Shown in pieces: positions 1 through 11,224 of a DNA stretch of 64,000 nucleotides (within the stretch, counting starts at the first letter, position 1; the number at the start of each line of letters is the position of its first letter). Source of the stretch: Thermothelomyces thermophilus ATCC 42464 (lineage: Eukaryota; Ascomycota; Sordariomycetes; Sordariales; Chaetomiaceae). Made by a program: the position numbers and the translations under genes. The stretch is taken from contig NC_016472.1 of the NCBI RefSeq assembly GCF_000226095.1, positions 9,114,001 to 9,178,000 on the forward strand, given 5' to 3'. A model generated the notes under the pieces. That model worked only from the letters and a program-made list of their open reading frames with translations. It made no database searches and had not been told where the DNA came from.

Positions 1-705
1 ATAAGGAGACAGTGTTATCTCGTCGTTTGCTCTCTCCCCACGATGCCAGGATTCCCACGTTGCCAGATATGGCGAGCACTTCCGCAAGACAGGGTGGTGC
101 AGATCCCGAGTCCGGTATTATTGTTCCGGGACTATTTGTGGATTCCAGAAGGGGCAGGATTGAGGGGGTAAGCAAAAATGGTCAATAAGTGGGAACATTA
201 CCGGACGTTCTCGGGGTCGATAGACCCTAACCCTTTCACCTAGACCCTCTTTTCGTGTCTTCGCAGTGGCGAGATCCGGGCTGGTCCAGCCCTCGAAGCC
301 GACCACGGAGCAGATCGATCGGGTTGTGGGCACCGCGCGAAAACATACACTATGTATGTACGGATTACATACATAAAACGGATTACATACGGATTACGGA
401 TTCCGCTACCCCGTAACTTGCAGTTCTCCGGTATTAAGTGCGAATTTAAACTTTCTTGGCCACGAAGCAACTGCACAGACCAGGTTAGCCCCCTGCAAGG
501 TGACATGGCGGCGCCCATTGTGATGACGTCGTTCCCGCTTCCTTTGCATCCTTTCACCGACCTTTTTTTAATCTTATTTTAATAACTTCATATTTCAATC
601 AAATTCTCATTTGTAATTTTCTTAGCTGCATCAATCCGAGATATCTGGGGAGCTGCAGAGGGGATTTGAGCTGCAATTGCCGACTTTCTCCGACCCTTTG
701 CTGCC
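1..705. other. Intergenic region / 5' flank of Ist2-like gene
   Basis: No reading frame here looks like a gene. The stretch from 350 to 410 holds several GGATTAC and TACGGATT words and ATGTATGTAC, the same short motifs that recur between genes across the window. The AT-rich part at 560-640 lies just before the first exon of the anoctamin gene and probably belongs to its promoter or leader; that is inference. Confidence 0.5.
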
Positions 706-3480
706 ATGGCGGGCTCCCGGAGCCCAAACGGGGACAAGCAGTCCTCGTCCAACTTTGAGTGAGCCGAGTCCCTGCGATCCTTCCGCGGTCTCCAATGCTG
801 AAGCTAGCATTCGACTCGTAGCGTCGACTATGTGATTACCTACGACATCCCCCCGCAAGGTACCATCACTCTTTCCTTTCCTTCCCTCCCCGCCATCGGG
901 CTTTCTGCATTTCGGATCCTCGCTGACCCCTCCAATCCAAACAGAATCCGCCGAAGCAGAGGCCGCCTTCACCCAGCTGATCGAGGATCTCTCCGCCGTG
1001 GGCTTCGCAACCGAGGTTCGGCCCGGCCGCACGCCCTCCTCCCTGCTCATCTTCGTCAAACTGGCCTCCCCGGCCCGGCTCAAGTCCCAAGTCTACCGCG
1101 CCCGCGTGCAGGACTGGCTCTTTGGCGTGCGGCCCTCCGCCCCGACCCCTTCCGATCCCTTCTGCTCCTCCTTCTCATCGCCGTCGTCAGCCGACAATGC
1201 CGCCGCCATAGACCGCTACTTTGCCGAGGAGGAGCCCGTCACCGAGGCGGAGCGGCTGCGCCTGGCCTACGAGCTCATCACGCGGCCGCGCAACGAGGGC
1301 GGCGGGGCCGGCGTCACCCCAGGCCGCGGCCGCTGGCGCTTCGTCGGCAGCATCTTCCCCCTGCACGACCGCGCCTTCAACCGCGCCTGGATCGCCGGCT
1401 GGAGCAAGAAGTACTACCTGGACGAGTCCGATATCAACCTCATCCGCTACCGGTTCGGCGAGCAGGTCGCCTTCTACTTCGCCTTCCTGCAGTCCTACTT
1501 CCTCTTCCTCGTCTTCCCTGCCGCCTTCGGCTTCGCCGCTTGGCTGCTGCTCGGCCCCTTCTCGTGGGTCTACGCCGTGGTCAACTGCCTCTGGGCCGTC
1601 ATCTTCTTCGAGCACTGGAAGATGAAGGAGGCCGACCTGGCGGTCCAGTGGGGCGTCAGGGGTGTCGGCCGGATCCAGCTGCCCAGGACGCAGTTCAAGT
1701 TTGACCGGGAGGGCATTGATCCCGTGACGGGCGAGGTGGTCAAGCTGTACTCGCCCTACAAGAGGCTGGCCAGACAGCTGCTGCAGGTGCCTTTCGCGGC
1801 CGCCTGCGTGCTGGCGCTGGGCGGCGTCATCGCCGGCTGCTTTGCCATCGAGATCTTTGTCAACGAGGTCTACAACGGCCCGTTCAAGCAGTACTTGGTG
1901 GGTTGGCCGAAAAAGTGTGCCGATGCTTCGAGGGAAAGTAGACTGCTAACCGAAGCGCCTTTCCCCCCGTATCCCAGGCATTTCTGCCGACCGTTCTCCT
2001 CACCATCTTTAACCCCACGCTCACCGCGCTTCTCACCCGCTTGGCCGAGAAGCTGACCGAGATTGAGAATTACAGAACCCGTGACGGTATTATTACTTAC
2101 TGCCTTATGGTGTGGAGTTAAAGACTCAGTTTGCGCTGACCTCGCCTTGTAGCCCACCAAGCGGCCTTTGTCCAAAAGGTCTTCGTCATCAACTTCATCA
2201 CCTCCTACCTGGGTATCTTCCTGACGGCCTTCGTCTACGTGCCTTTCGGCAAGATCCTGGTCCCCTACCTCGACGTGTTCAAGCTCACTGTGCAGCGTTT
2301 CACCGCTGAGGGGCAGCCACTGCCGACCATGGACTGGAAGATCAACCCCGACAGGCTGACGCGCCAGGTCATCTACCTGACGGTGACGGCGCAGATTGTC
2401 AACTTTGCGACCGAGATCGTCGTGCCGTACGCGAAGCGCAAGCTCTTCCGGACCGTCGAGCGGGTGCAGTCGGAGCTCTCGGACAAGGGTGGCGCGGCCG
2501 AGCGGCAGAAGAAGCGGCAGCAGCGGGACCAGCCCGAGGAGGCCGCCTTCCTCGAGCGGGTGCGCGACGAGGCCGAGCTGGACGAGTACGACGTGGCCAT
2601 CGACTACCGCGAGATGGTGGTCCAGTTCGGCTACCTCTCGCTCTTCTCGGTCGTCTGGCCCCTCACCGCCTGCTCCTTCCTCGTCAACAACTGGATCGAG
2701 GCCCGCTCCGATGCCATGAAGATCGCCGCCAACTGCAAGCGCCCCATCCCCTGGCGCGCCGACTCCATCGGGCCCTGGCTGGGCGCCCTCGGCTTCCTCT
2801 CGTGGATGGGCAGCCTCACCAGCGCCGCGCTCGTGTTCCTGTTCAAGAACGGGTGCGGCACCAGCAGCAGCAGCAGCAGCAGCACCGGCGGGCTGGACGG
2901 CTCGCCGTGGGATATTCGCGGCTGGGCGTTGCTGCTGTCGATCCTGTTCGCCGAGCACGCCTACCTGCTCGTGCAGCTCGTGGTGAGGAACGTGATCCGC
3001 AAGCTTGACAGCCCCGGCCTGCAGAAGGAGAGGAGCGAGCGGTACGCCATCCGGAAGAGGCTGCTCGAGAGGATGGGCGACTGGGACGTGAGCGACGATG
3101 CCCGGGCCGGCGGGCCGGGGGTCGGCGCCGGCGCCGGCGCCGGTACTGGTGAGAAGATCACGAGGGACGCGCTCGAGGAAGACGCCAGGCGGCTGTCGGT
3201 GGCGGGCGAGGGCAAGCCGGAGCAGCTGTGAGTCTCACTCTTTGTTTCTTCCTTTGATGCATTTTTTCTGCTCTCTTCCTCCCCTCGTACCCGCGTCGAT
3301 TCACGATTTAGTTTCCGTGTTTGCTCCCCTTTCCCCATTCCCTTTCAATGTGGAGAATTGGGCAAGAATCATCACTGCAGGTTGCTGACTTTGTCGCTGC
3401 ACAGATTCTGGCAGAGACAGAGGAGTGCTGCCGAGACGATCCAGGTCGGCAGGGCTCTAATTGCCGAGGCCAGAGAATAG
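706..3480 (+). CDS. ist2: Anoctamin (TMEM16) family, Ist2-like ER-plasma membrane tether
   Basis: Predicted six-exon gene: 706-758, 822-859, 945-1897, 1978-2086, 2153-3227, 3405-3480, giving about 767 residues. The N-terminus reads VDYVITYDIPPQ then an ESAEAEAAFTQL helix, and FATEVRPGRT follows, as in the cytosolic domain of fungal Ist2-type anoctamins. A series of hydrophobic segments follows (for example AFYFAFLQSYFLFLVFPAAF and FVINFITSYLGIFLTAFVYV), with the family-type IVVPYAKRK and WPLTACSFLVNNWIEARSDA stretches near the end. Family members are calcium-linked lipid scramblases or, in yeast Ist2, ER-plasma membrane tethers; which role applies here cannot be read from sequence. The last exon supplies a short helix ending FWQRQRSAAETIQVGRALI, typical of fungal homologues. 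If the last intron is retained, translation stops at a TGA that overlaps the splice donor (3229-3231), so a shorter C-terminus is possible. The start is the first ATG in frame with the conserved region. Confidence 0.9.
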
Positions 3481-4839
3481 CGATGCCGTAGTGGAACTGA
3501 TCGGCCGCGTGGGACTGCTCATCACTTGCGCAGACCGCCCATGAACAAGGGCCAAGCAAGACGAGTACTCGTGCAGGTTTACCCTGCTTCAATTGAGGTG
3601 GGGGCGTGGGCGTGTGGGCGCGTGGGCGCTTTGTAAAGAAACTGCGATGGATGGTTTGAATTGGAGCGAACCCTGAGTGCTATAGAGGAATGAGTTGATG
3701 CATCGAGAGACTGCTGAAACTGGAGGTATCTGAGTCTCTTCACATGGTCAAAAGATAAGGTTACCTTGTATCAAGACGACGGTTTGGCTATCTTAACCTA
3801 GGTCGATACAAAAAGTCTGCCTCAAGGAGCCCCCATTGTCTAGCGATCAATCAGGGCGGTACATACATACTACATACAGAGTAATCCGTACATTCCGCAG
3901 TACCTTCTTTCACCAAGGTAGGTATCTGTGGTGTAACCGCAGCGTGTCAAGCTTGGTTTCATTCCCATCTGCCGGAACCCCACCGAGCGAGTTTGGTCCG
4001 AGCGCTGGTCTGTTCTCCCACGCGTTGTTCGATCTACTAGTAGGGTTGAGTCGGGACAATGACTGCCGAGACATGGTAGTGGTAGCAGGGATAGTGGAAA
4101 TAGTCATTCCATGTCTTGTGGTATGGATGTACGGAGTACCTAAATTGAGTCAGATGCATGTGCCTAGTGCAGTATGTATGTACGTTACGTATGTACACTA
4201 CCATAAGTACCTTACCTTTGCACCTGGGCCCCTCATCAAAAAAAAAAAAAAAAAAAATACTGCGATTCACGGCGGAGTATCCGTACACACCATCTCCTCG
4301 GTTGCCCCTCGCCTTCTTTTATTGGGCTGTATGTATCTTCGGCTGACTTCGGCAGAGTACGGAGTCTGTAACATTCACTAGTGCGCAGCGCGCTTGAACA
4401 CAACCCAACGAGAAAGCAGGCAAATAAGCACAGGTTGTTCCCCAAGTCCTTACTCCACATTCCCCGCCATCCCAAGACTCGTCCCCCACATGGGACATGG
4501 GACGACAAGGCGCCGATGACGGGTAATAAGGCGATTGGAGAATTGGTTCGGCCCATTCCCGGCTTGCATCCGCATAACTCACCTTCCTCGCAGAACCCAT
4601 CCTCCTCGGCCACTCTGCCTCGAATCACTTTTTCTCAATTTCCTGAAAATTTTCCCTTGTTTGAATGCACAAGTTCAAGGTGAATTTCAGTTTTAGCTGC
4701 GTGTGATTCTAGAACGTATCTTTTAGGATTGGGCACATCTGCGCAAACTTCTTGCCGCAACCCGCTGCATTATCGCAAAACATCGAGCTCGGCATTAGTC
4801 GCTTCGAGCCGAGCCGTCATAAGAGAAGAACAGCAGAAT
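3481..4839. other. Intergenic region between ist2 and lactate dehydrogenase
   Basis: I see no gene. Contents: a TACGGAGTA word at 4130-4138 with TACGTATGTAC sequence just after it, a run of about 19 A near 4240-4257, and short ORFs with no recognisable product. The last 150 bases before 4840 should hold the lactate dehydrogenase promoter. Confidence 0.5.
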
Positions 4840-6643
4840 ATGGCACCATTGACAGGTGTTGAGATCGCAAAGCACAACAAGCCCGACGACTGTTGGGTAA
4901 TCGTTCATGTACGATGGTTTCCCGTTCAATCCAGTCCGGCATTCCATTAACGACGGCTCGTCATAGGGAAGAGCATATGATGTCACCGAGTTCCTGCCGG
5001 GTATGGTTCTCTTGAAGTTGAAATATGCCTTGAAGCATGGAGCTCGAGACTGACGCTCTGCAGAACACCCGGGAGGGACCAAGATCATCCTCAAATATGC
5101 GGTGAGGCTCTCCCCTCTGCCTCTCTCAACGGCTGCTGCTGCTGCTGCTACGCAGATGCTAACGACTACCAGGGCAAAGATGCCACAGAGGAGTTCGACC
5201 CCATCCACCCGCCTGATACCCTGGAAAAGTACCTGCCCAAGTCCAAGCACCTGGGTCCGGTAGACATGTCGACGGTAGTCCAGGAGAAGGCCGAGGAATC
5301 CCCGGAGGAGAAGGAGCGGATGAAGCGCATTCAGGAAATGCCCGCCCTCGAACAGTGCTACAACCTTCTCGACTTCGAAGCCGTCGCTCGCAGGGTCATG
5401 AAGAAGACGGCGTGGGGGTACTACTCCAGCGCGGCCGATGACGAGATTGTAAGCTCACGCATCTGCTGTCCGAACCCGGGATCGAATTCGCCCTCTTTCC
5501 TCCCCTCCGCCCCCTTCCTCCCTTCGTCAGCCGACTAACCGGACGTGTGAAACTTCCCAGACGCTCCGCGAGAACCACTCTGCTTTCCACCGCATCTGGT
5601 TCCGGCCCCGGATCCTGGTCGACGTCGAGAAGGTCGACTTTAGCACCACCATGCTGGGCACGCCCTGCTCCGTCCCGTTCTACATCACCGCCACCGCCCT
5701 GGGCAAGCTCGGTCACGTCGAGGGCGAAGTCGTGCTCACGCGGGCGGCGCACAAGCACAATGTGATCCAGATGATCCCGACGCTCGCCTCGTGCGCCTTT
5801 GACGAGATCGTGGACGCCGCCGGCCCGGGCCAGGTCCAGTGGCTGCAGCTGTACGTCAACAAGGACCGGGCCATCACGCAGCGCATCGTGCAGCACGCCG
5901 AGAAGCGCGGATGCAAGGGCCTCTTCATCACGGTGGACGCGCCGCAGCTGGGCCGCCGCGAGAAGGACATGCGGATGAAGTTCACGGAGCAGGGCAGCAA
6001 CGTGCAGAGCGGCCAGGCGACCGACACGTCGCAGGGTGCGGCCCGGGCCATTAGCAGCTTCATCGACCCGGCCCTGAGCTGGGCCGACATCCCATGGTTC
6101 CGCTCCATCACCAAGATGCCCATCGTGCTCAAGGGCGTCCAGCGGGTCGAGGACGTGGTGCGCGCCGCCGAGGCCGGCGTCCAGGGCGTCGTCCTGTCCA
6201 ACCACGGCGGCCGCCAGCTCGAGTTCGCCCGGTCCGGCATCGAGATCCTGGCCGAGACCATGCCGGTCCTGCGCAAGCTCGGGCTCGACAACAAGATCGA
6301 GGTCTACATCGACGGCGGCATCCGGCGCGCCACCGATATCCTCAAAGCCCTCTGCCTCGGCGCCAAGGGCGTCGGCATCGGCCGCCCCTTCCTGTACGCC
6401 ATGTCGGCCTACGGCCAAGAGGGCGTCGAGCGCGCCATGCAGCTGCTCAAGGACGAGATGGAGATGGGCATGCGCCTGATCGGCGCCCAGACCATCGCCG
6501 ACCTGAACCCCTCCATGGTCGACGCCCGCAGCCTCTTCAACCACAGCTCGCCACCCCTCGACAGCCTGTCTCACGCCGTGTACGAACCCCTCGTAAACCC
6601 GTCGCAGAGGTTGTCGGTAACGGGGGAGAAGGCGAAGCTGTGA
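4840..6643 (+). CDS. Flavocytochrome b2-type L-lactate dehydrogenase (cytochrome b5 + FMN domains)
   Basis: Five exons: 4840-4908, 4967-5000, 5064-5101, 5173-5448, 5561-6643, 499 residues. An N-terminal cytochrome b5 domain carries EHPGG with heme ligand His36 and a second ligand in FDPIHP (His59). An FMN-dependent alpha-hydroxyacid dehydrogenase domain follows, with GTPCSVPFYITATALGKLGH, PIVLKGVQ and the active-site LSNHGGRQLEF (catalytic His about 354) and the phosphate-binding IDGGIRR and GIGRPFLYA. Family members oxidise L-lactate to pyruvate and pass electrons to cytochrome c; related proteins use other 2-hydroxyacids, so substrate is inferred. No mitochondrial presequence precedes the heme domain at the chosen ATG, so a cytosolic form is possible unless an upstream exon was missed. 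The third intron is placed so that GCTAAC serves as branch site and the protein reads KYA-GKDATEEF, the family consensus. Confidence 0.92.
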
Positions 6644-7665
6644 AGGAAAGGGGAAAGGGGAGGAATCTTGGGTGGAGACGTGACATGTGCCTGATTTCTT
6701 TCACCAAAAGAGATTTACGGAGTACACATGGCAGAGCGTTGACTGCACCTCATTACGAGCATGTTGGATAGAAGAAAGGGGATCTTTGTTTGTTTTGGTT
6801 CTGGTGCATTGTTGTTGGACTATACTTCCTAGGAACTGGCAACATGTTTTTTTTTCGTGATTTTGCTTTTTTTTCTTCCTCTTACTCTTTCCCTACTTCT
6901 TGCTACTTTGGGTGTTCTTTGAGGAGTCTGCTCAGATCGGGGCTCCGAGCATCGATAACGACTCAACCGCTTTGCCGGCCCTTCGCACCAGCGGTCTGAG
7001 GCGCATGCTGATGAGATCTTCTACTTTTCTAGACTACGCAAAGGTATTCCAGTAACCCGTGAGTCATTCTACGCGCTGATGCAAGCCTTGAAGGAAGACG
7101 ACAAGGGCAGTTCCGTTTCATAAACGCGTCCCCACATCTCTCTCTCCTGATGTTCAAACTCGCCGTATGTATGTACATACCTCTCCGCTCGAAGCAGCTC
7201 TGCCGGTCTCACAAAACGCTATAAATCCGCCTAAACCATCTTTCTACTGAGCCTTCTCTTCCCTCCTGCTCTTTACCCAGGAACCAAGTAATTTTCACCG
7301 CTTAGGCTATGACGTCAGTTGAGCCGCTGCAAGGCCTCCCGTTTCAGTCACGAGCCGCCCGGCAATCAGCCCCAATTCCACCTACAGTTGCTTGCATGCT
7401 GTCAGCTGCACCCGCTCACTGCCCAATAGGTAACAATAGCCCTGCGTTTCCCCGCGCCCAGCCTCGCAAGCTCAGGTGAAACCACAACAAGACAGCTTCA
7501 ATATTTCGTGCAGCGCTCGGCGCAACCCTTCATCCAAGTCATCCAAGTTATGGGTACGCGCAACATCTGCCTCCCGCCCAGCCGCCCGATCGACAGCGTC
7601 AGTCCACCATAATTATCGGGCCCAAAAAGCAAGCTCAACAAGCGCAAACTCAGGGCAGAATTGGC

Positions 7666-7699
<34 letters not shown>

Positions 7700-7914
7700 T
7701 TTTTTCTCTTTGCACACACACGGGCGGATTCATGCGCCCATACGTACATTAGCGCATCATCTTATCACATCTCATTGCATTGCATCGCATCGCATCGCAT
7801 CGCATCGCATCGCATCGTACCACATTGGGCGTTTTGAGTCGTCTCCAAAACCACAACGGCGGACCGCGGGCGGATCAGCTCAAAACCCGACCTGGTAGCC
7901 TCCCGCGGCCAAAC
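6644..7914. other. Intergenic region between lactate dehydrogenase and Rab-type gene
   Basis: No gene is supported. It contains a TACGGAGTA word at about 6716-6724, a T tract of 31 at 7668-7698, and a GCATC pentamer tandem at about 7777-7817, both in what is likely the leader of the Rab-type gene. A TGACGTCA palindrome lies near 7311; this is the CRE/ATF core, but a role here is only a guess. Confidence 0.5.
7668..7817. repeat. Poly-T tract (31) and GCATC pentamer microsatellite
   Basis: An uninterrupted run of T from 7668 to 7698 is followed after 80 bases by seven or more copies of the pentamer GCATC (about 7777-7817). Both lie within 250 bases upstream of the Rab-type start codon at 7915 and are likely transcribed leader or promoter sequence. 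Length polymorphism or assembly error is likely in such tracts. Confidence 0.9.
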
Positions 7915-9278
7915 ATGTCGTCGTCCCTCGAAGCCAAGATTGTCGTCCTCGGCGCCCAGGGCGTCGGCAAGACGTCACTGGTGATGCGATACTGCAAGGG
8001 TTCCTTCGTACCCTCGCAGATCACGTCCACCGTCGGCGCCAGCTTCCTGACCAAGCGCGTGGTCGACACCGACACCGACACCGTGGTGCGGCTGCAGATC
8101 TGGGATACCGGTATGCCTCTCTAACTGTTCCCCTTATTCTCCCCTCCCCTTCCCCAACAGCAGGGCTTTTCACAGAACACCTCTCCCCCCTTCCCGTCAA
8201 AGAATGTAATGTGTTGGCGTAGCAGAATCCCCTCCCCCTAAACTAACGTGCTCGCTCGTCCGGCCGTCCGCCTTCACGACGAACAAAAACAACAAAAACA
8301 GCCGGTCAGGAACGCTTCCGGTCCATCTCGCGGCTCTACTACCGCGGCGCCAACGCCTGCATCCTCTGCTACTCCATCACCGACGCCGCCTCCTTCGCCG
8401 AGATGGGCGTCTGGCTGACCGAGCTGCGCCGCAACCTGCCGCCCGACATCGTCCTGCACGTCGTCGGCACCAAGGCCGACATCGTCGCCCGCGACCCCTC
8501 CCGCCGCGAGGTCCCCTTCGAGCGCTGCATCGCCTACGTCGCCGAGAACCTCAACCCGGGAATGGGCTCCACCCCGCCCCCCAGCGCCGGCGGGTTCCTC
8601 GGCGGCCCAGCAGGGACCGGAGCAGCCGGAGCCGGAGCCGGAGCCGGAGCCGGGTCGGGGGCGGGAGCGGGGGATGGAGCCGGGACGGGCACGGGCACGG
8701 GCACGGGCACGGGCACGGGGTTCGGGTTCGGGGCGGTCGAGCCGCGCACGCCGAGCAGCAAGCGGTCGTCCGGCTTCTGGGGCCAGGAGGTCGGCTGGGA
8801 CGCGTGCCACGAGATCTCGGCCGAGTCGGGCGAGGGCGTCGAGGAGGTCTTCCGCGTCGTCACCCGCAAGCTGGTCGAGCAGAACCGCCGCATGCAGGCC
8901 GCCCTGCTGGCCGCCGCCGCGTCGCCCGCCGCACCCCCCGGCCTCGGCGGCGGCGTCGGCGTCGCCGGCCCCGGGGGATCCGACCCCTCCTCCCGCTTCC
9001 CCGGCTTCGGCGGCGCCACCACCGCCGACGGCGCCGACGGCTCCTCCGGCGCGGCCGGATACTTTGACGCCGCCAACGCCCGCGGCAGCTTCCGCGTCGG
9101 CAGGGACCGCCGCAGCTGGCTGTTCTCGCCCGGCTTCGGCCCCGTCATTGGTATCGGCGGCGGCGGCGGCGGAGACGGGGAGGGGGAGGAGGGGCCCGCG
9201 TGGGCTGGCGGCGGTGGCGGTGGCGGTGGCGGCGGCCGCGAGCGAAGGGGCGGCAAGAACAGGGGTGGTTGCTGCTGA
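7915..9278 (+). CDS. Rab/Ypt-type small GTPase with extended low-complexity C-terminus
   Basis: Two exons, 7915-8110 and 8302-9278, 390 residues. Ras-superfamily motifs are in order: P-loop GAQGVGKTSL (about 13-22), switch I region TSTVGASF, switch II WDTAGQERFRSISRLYYRGA split by the intron, the guanine motif GTKAD in place of NKxD, and EISAESGEGVEEVF for the SAK motif. The protein ends in two cysteines (GGCC), as in doubly geranylgeranylated Rabs, so it should act on an intracellular membrane. It closely resembles a fungal Rab5/Ypt5-like subgroup with insertions, but I cannot assign a specific Rab. It is almost twice the usual 200-230 residues: a Gly-Thr and Gly-Ala dipeptide run separates the GTKAD and SAK motifs, and long Gly-rich tracts precede the CC end. 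The intron position within DT-AGQ is typical of the family. Confidence 0.88.
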
Positions 9279-10288
9279 GCTCAACCCCCCTTTTTTTCTT
9301 TCCCCCTCTGGTGACGGACGATCCCACTGAGCTCGCGCTGGTAGCGGCAAAAAAGCTGCTGGAGTGAGCAAATTTGGAACGGAACGGAACGGTTTACAGA
9401 ACTGGATTGGAGCTGAAACAGAGAACGGTTATGGAACGGATGGATGGATGGATATGCGATGGGGGATGGCGCATCATGATACCCAGGACTACTTGGCTCA
9501 GCTCAGCGACTCGGGTTCCGTCAGCTCTTTACCGAGAAGCGTTCGGTTCGGTTCGGTTTTCCTCTTGACGGATTGGGCACTGCATACAGGGTGGACTGGC
9601 ACAGCGGTATTGGGCGTTTCGTTTCCGGTCTTATTTTTCGTACCTGTTTCTGGCATCGCTCGACGCTGGGGCGCCGGGGCGTCTCGGACTTCTTTACGTT
9701 TTTTTTTTTTTCTTTTTCCGTTATATGACAGCTCCAGGTTTTCAAGGGGCCACAGAGGGTTGGCAGGGAGGGGGGATGTTGACACGGTCAGTGATGTTTT
9801 GGTGGTACTGAGAGGATGTACTGTACATGTGTGAGGGCGGGCTCGCTTATAGGCTCATAGCGAACGGGAACAATGATGCTTTTCTTTTGCTTTTTGTCTT
9901 GTTACTTTGACTACTGTGGGTGATAGAATATAACTGACTGCTGCTTATCATGATCACCACATCTGCTCGCCCGAAACCTCGTTTCCAGATGCGATGTTGC
10001 TTGACGCATCTTGTTTTCAAAACAACAACCTCGCTCCTACTTGACTCCTGAATATTGGATCATAACCTCAGCCCGCTTCTTTGCATTCGGGCGATTTTAG
10101 CTTCCACGTGTCGATTGGCATTTTCAGTCTGAGAGATGGCGTTTTTTATTGGGTCTAACCTTGCGGTCGAAAGACGGGAATAAAGGTAGTCCTTTTCTGG
10201 CACCACGGGCGGCCGGTCGGCGGTATCTGATCTCGCTGCGGCTGCGGCTGTCTCTTCCGTATCTCCAGGTCCGGTTCTGAGGAATATT
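9279..10288. other. Intergenic region, convergent 3' ends
   Basis: This lies between the Rab-type gene (+) and the FlbE region (-), so it holds the 3' ends of both. I see no gene. It has short repeats such as GGAACGGAACGG and its partner GTTCGGTTCGG near 9375-9560, which could fold, and a short T tract near 9700. Confidence 0.45.
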
Positions 10289-10531
10289 TCACCTGCCGCC
10301 GCCGCTCCTGCTCCTGATCCCATCTTCGTCCTCGCTGTAATTCTTAAGGATCTCCTCCTCTTCCTCCTCCTCCTCCTCCTGCTGCTGCTGCTGCTGCTTC
10401 TCCTGGTCATATTTTCGTGGATGATCAACCCTTATCGGGGACTGACTGTAGGGGTTGCTGCTCGTCTCCTGGCACCTGGCTGATCCGAGTTGTTGCCGGA
10501 AGGAATGTAGTTGCGTTTCCTGGTATTGCTT
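10289..10531 (-). other. In-frame open continuation of flbE after two stop codons
   Basis: In the same frame as flbE, after TAG TGA, about 80 codons are open. They encode seven Gln, nine Glu and then EILKNYSEDEDGI and a Gly-rich end. The composition is that of a fungal acidic tail rather than of random sequence, though CAG and GAG repeats are open in more than one frame. It may be a last exon of flbE, or former coding sequence. The alternative frame over the same DNA is Arg/Ser-rich and looks less natural. Confidence 0.4.
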
Positions 10532-10534
10532 TCA

Positions 10535-11224
10535 CTAGGCTGATGCGGGGCCTCCGTCTCCTGCGTGGATTGCTCTCTCCGGTTCGGACGGCGGGTTGGA
10601 CCAGTTGCGGACTTCGTCGTTGTTGACGACCACATACCAGCGGATCTCCTCGCCCTGCTGCAGTTGGTCGCGGAGTCGTTCGAACCACCCCGGACCCTGC
10701 GCGGACGAGCGGTCGGATGATATGGACGTGGCCGGGTTGCCGCTCTGGAGTTGCTGCTGCTCGTATCGGGCAATCTCGTCGGCGATGGAGCAGGACAGAC
10801 CGATGCGGACGGCGTAGTCGGCCACGTAGACGTACGGCCGCGAGACAGCACTCAGGTCGTTAGGGTCATACTCCTCGAGAAGTTTGACGGCCGACCAGGA
10901 CTGGGCGTCAAAATCGTCCTTGGGGCCGTTGGAGGGGGCGCTGCCGGGTGCGGCAACGTTTGTGGATAGGCCGCGTTCGCGAGTGTCGCTGGGAGTGAGA
11001 CCTCCGTCATGACCACCGAATCCGGGTGTTGGGTTGTAGCGGCCTCTCTCGGGACTGCAGCGAGGGAGGAAGTCGAATGCCTCGTAGAAGGACTTGAGAA
11101 TGCACCGAGAGCTTTTGGCGGGTATGATCCACTCGGGCGAAGCGTCGTCGAGGTCCTGCAAGATCACGTATACCCGGACGCTCTGCCGCTGCCAGCGGAA
11201 ACCGTGACACAGGTAGGTGGGCAT
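10535..11224 (-). CDS. flbE: Developmental regulator FlbE-like protein
   Basis: The minus-strand frame starts MPTYLCHGFRWQR at 11224 and runs 229 residues to TAG at 10535-10537. The opening MPTYLxHGFRW, the ILQDLDDASPEWII segment, LLEEYDPNDL and the closing LQQGEEIRWYVVVNNDE segment match the FlbE family of filamentous fungi, which acts upstream of conidiation together with FlbB at the hyphal tip in Aspergillus. The middle is a low-complexity linker. Right after the TAG is a TGA, then the same frame opens again to a TGA at 10289-10291, encoding poly-Gln, poly-Glu and an acidic tail. Either an intron removes the two stops (no convincing GT donor was seen), or the protein is shortened here. The start codon is clear because the family begins at this methionine. 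Confidence 0.8.
   Translation of the reverse strand: MPTYLCHGFRWQRQSVRVYVILQDLDDASPEWIIPAKSSRCILKSFYEAFDFLPRCSPERGRYNPTPGFGGHDGGLTPSDTRERGLSTNVAAPGSAPSNGPKDDFDAQSWSAVKLLEEYDPNDLSAVSRPYVYVADYAVRIGLSCSIADEIARYEQQQLQSGNPATSISSDRSSAQGPGWFERLRDQLQQGEEIRWYVVVNNDEVRNWSNPPSEPERAIHAGDGGPASA

Noticed and set aside
1870-2958. 362-residue minus-strand open frame
   Set aside because: Antisense shadow of the anoctamin gene, open only because of high GC; composition is Asp/Glu/Arg-rich without any family motif.
5396-6574. 392-residue minus-strand open frame
   Set aside because: Antisense shadow of the lactate dehydrogenase; His/Asp/Val-rich as expected of antisense GC-rich coding sequence.
7777-7817. GCATC tandem considered as a CRISPR-like or origin repeat
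   Set aside because: Unit of five bases with no spacers; a simple microsatellite.
8274-9371. 365-residue minus-strand open frame
   Set aside because: Antisense of the Gly-rich Rab-type gene, low complexity only.
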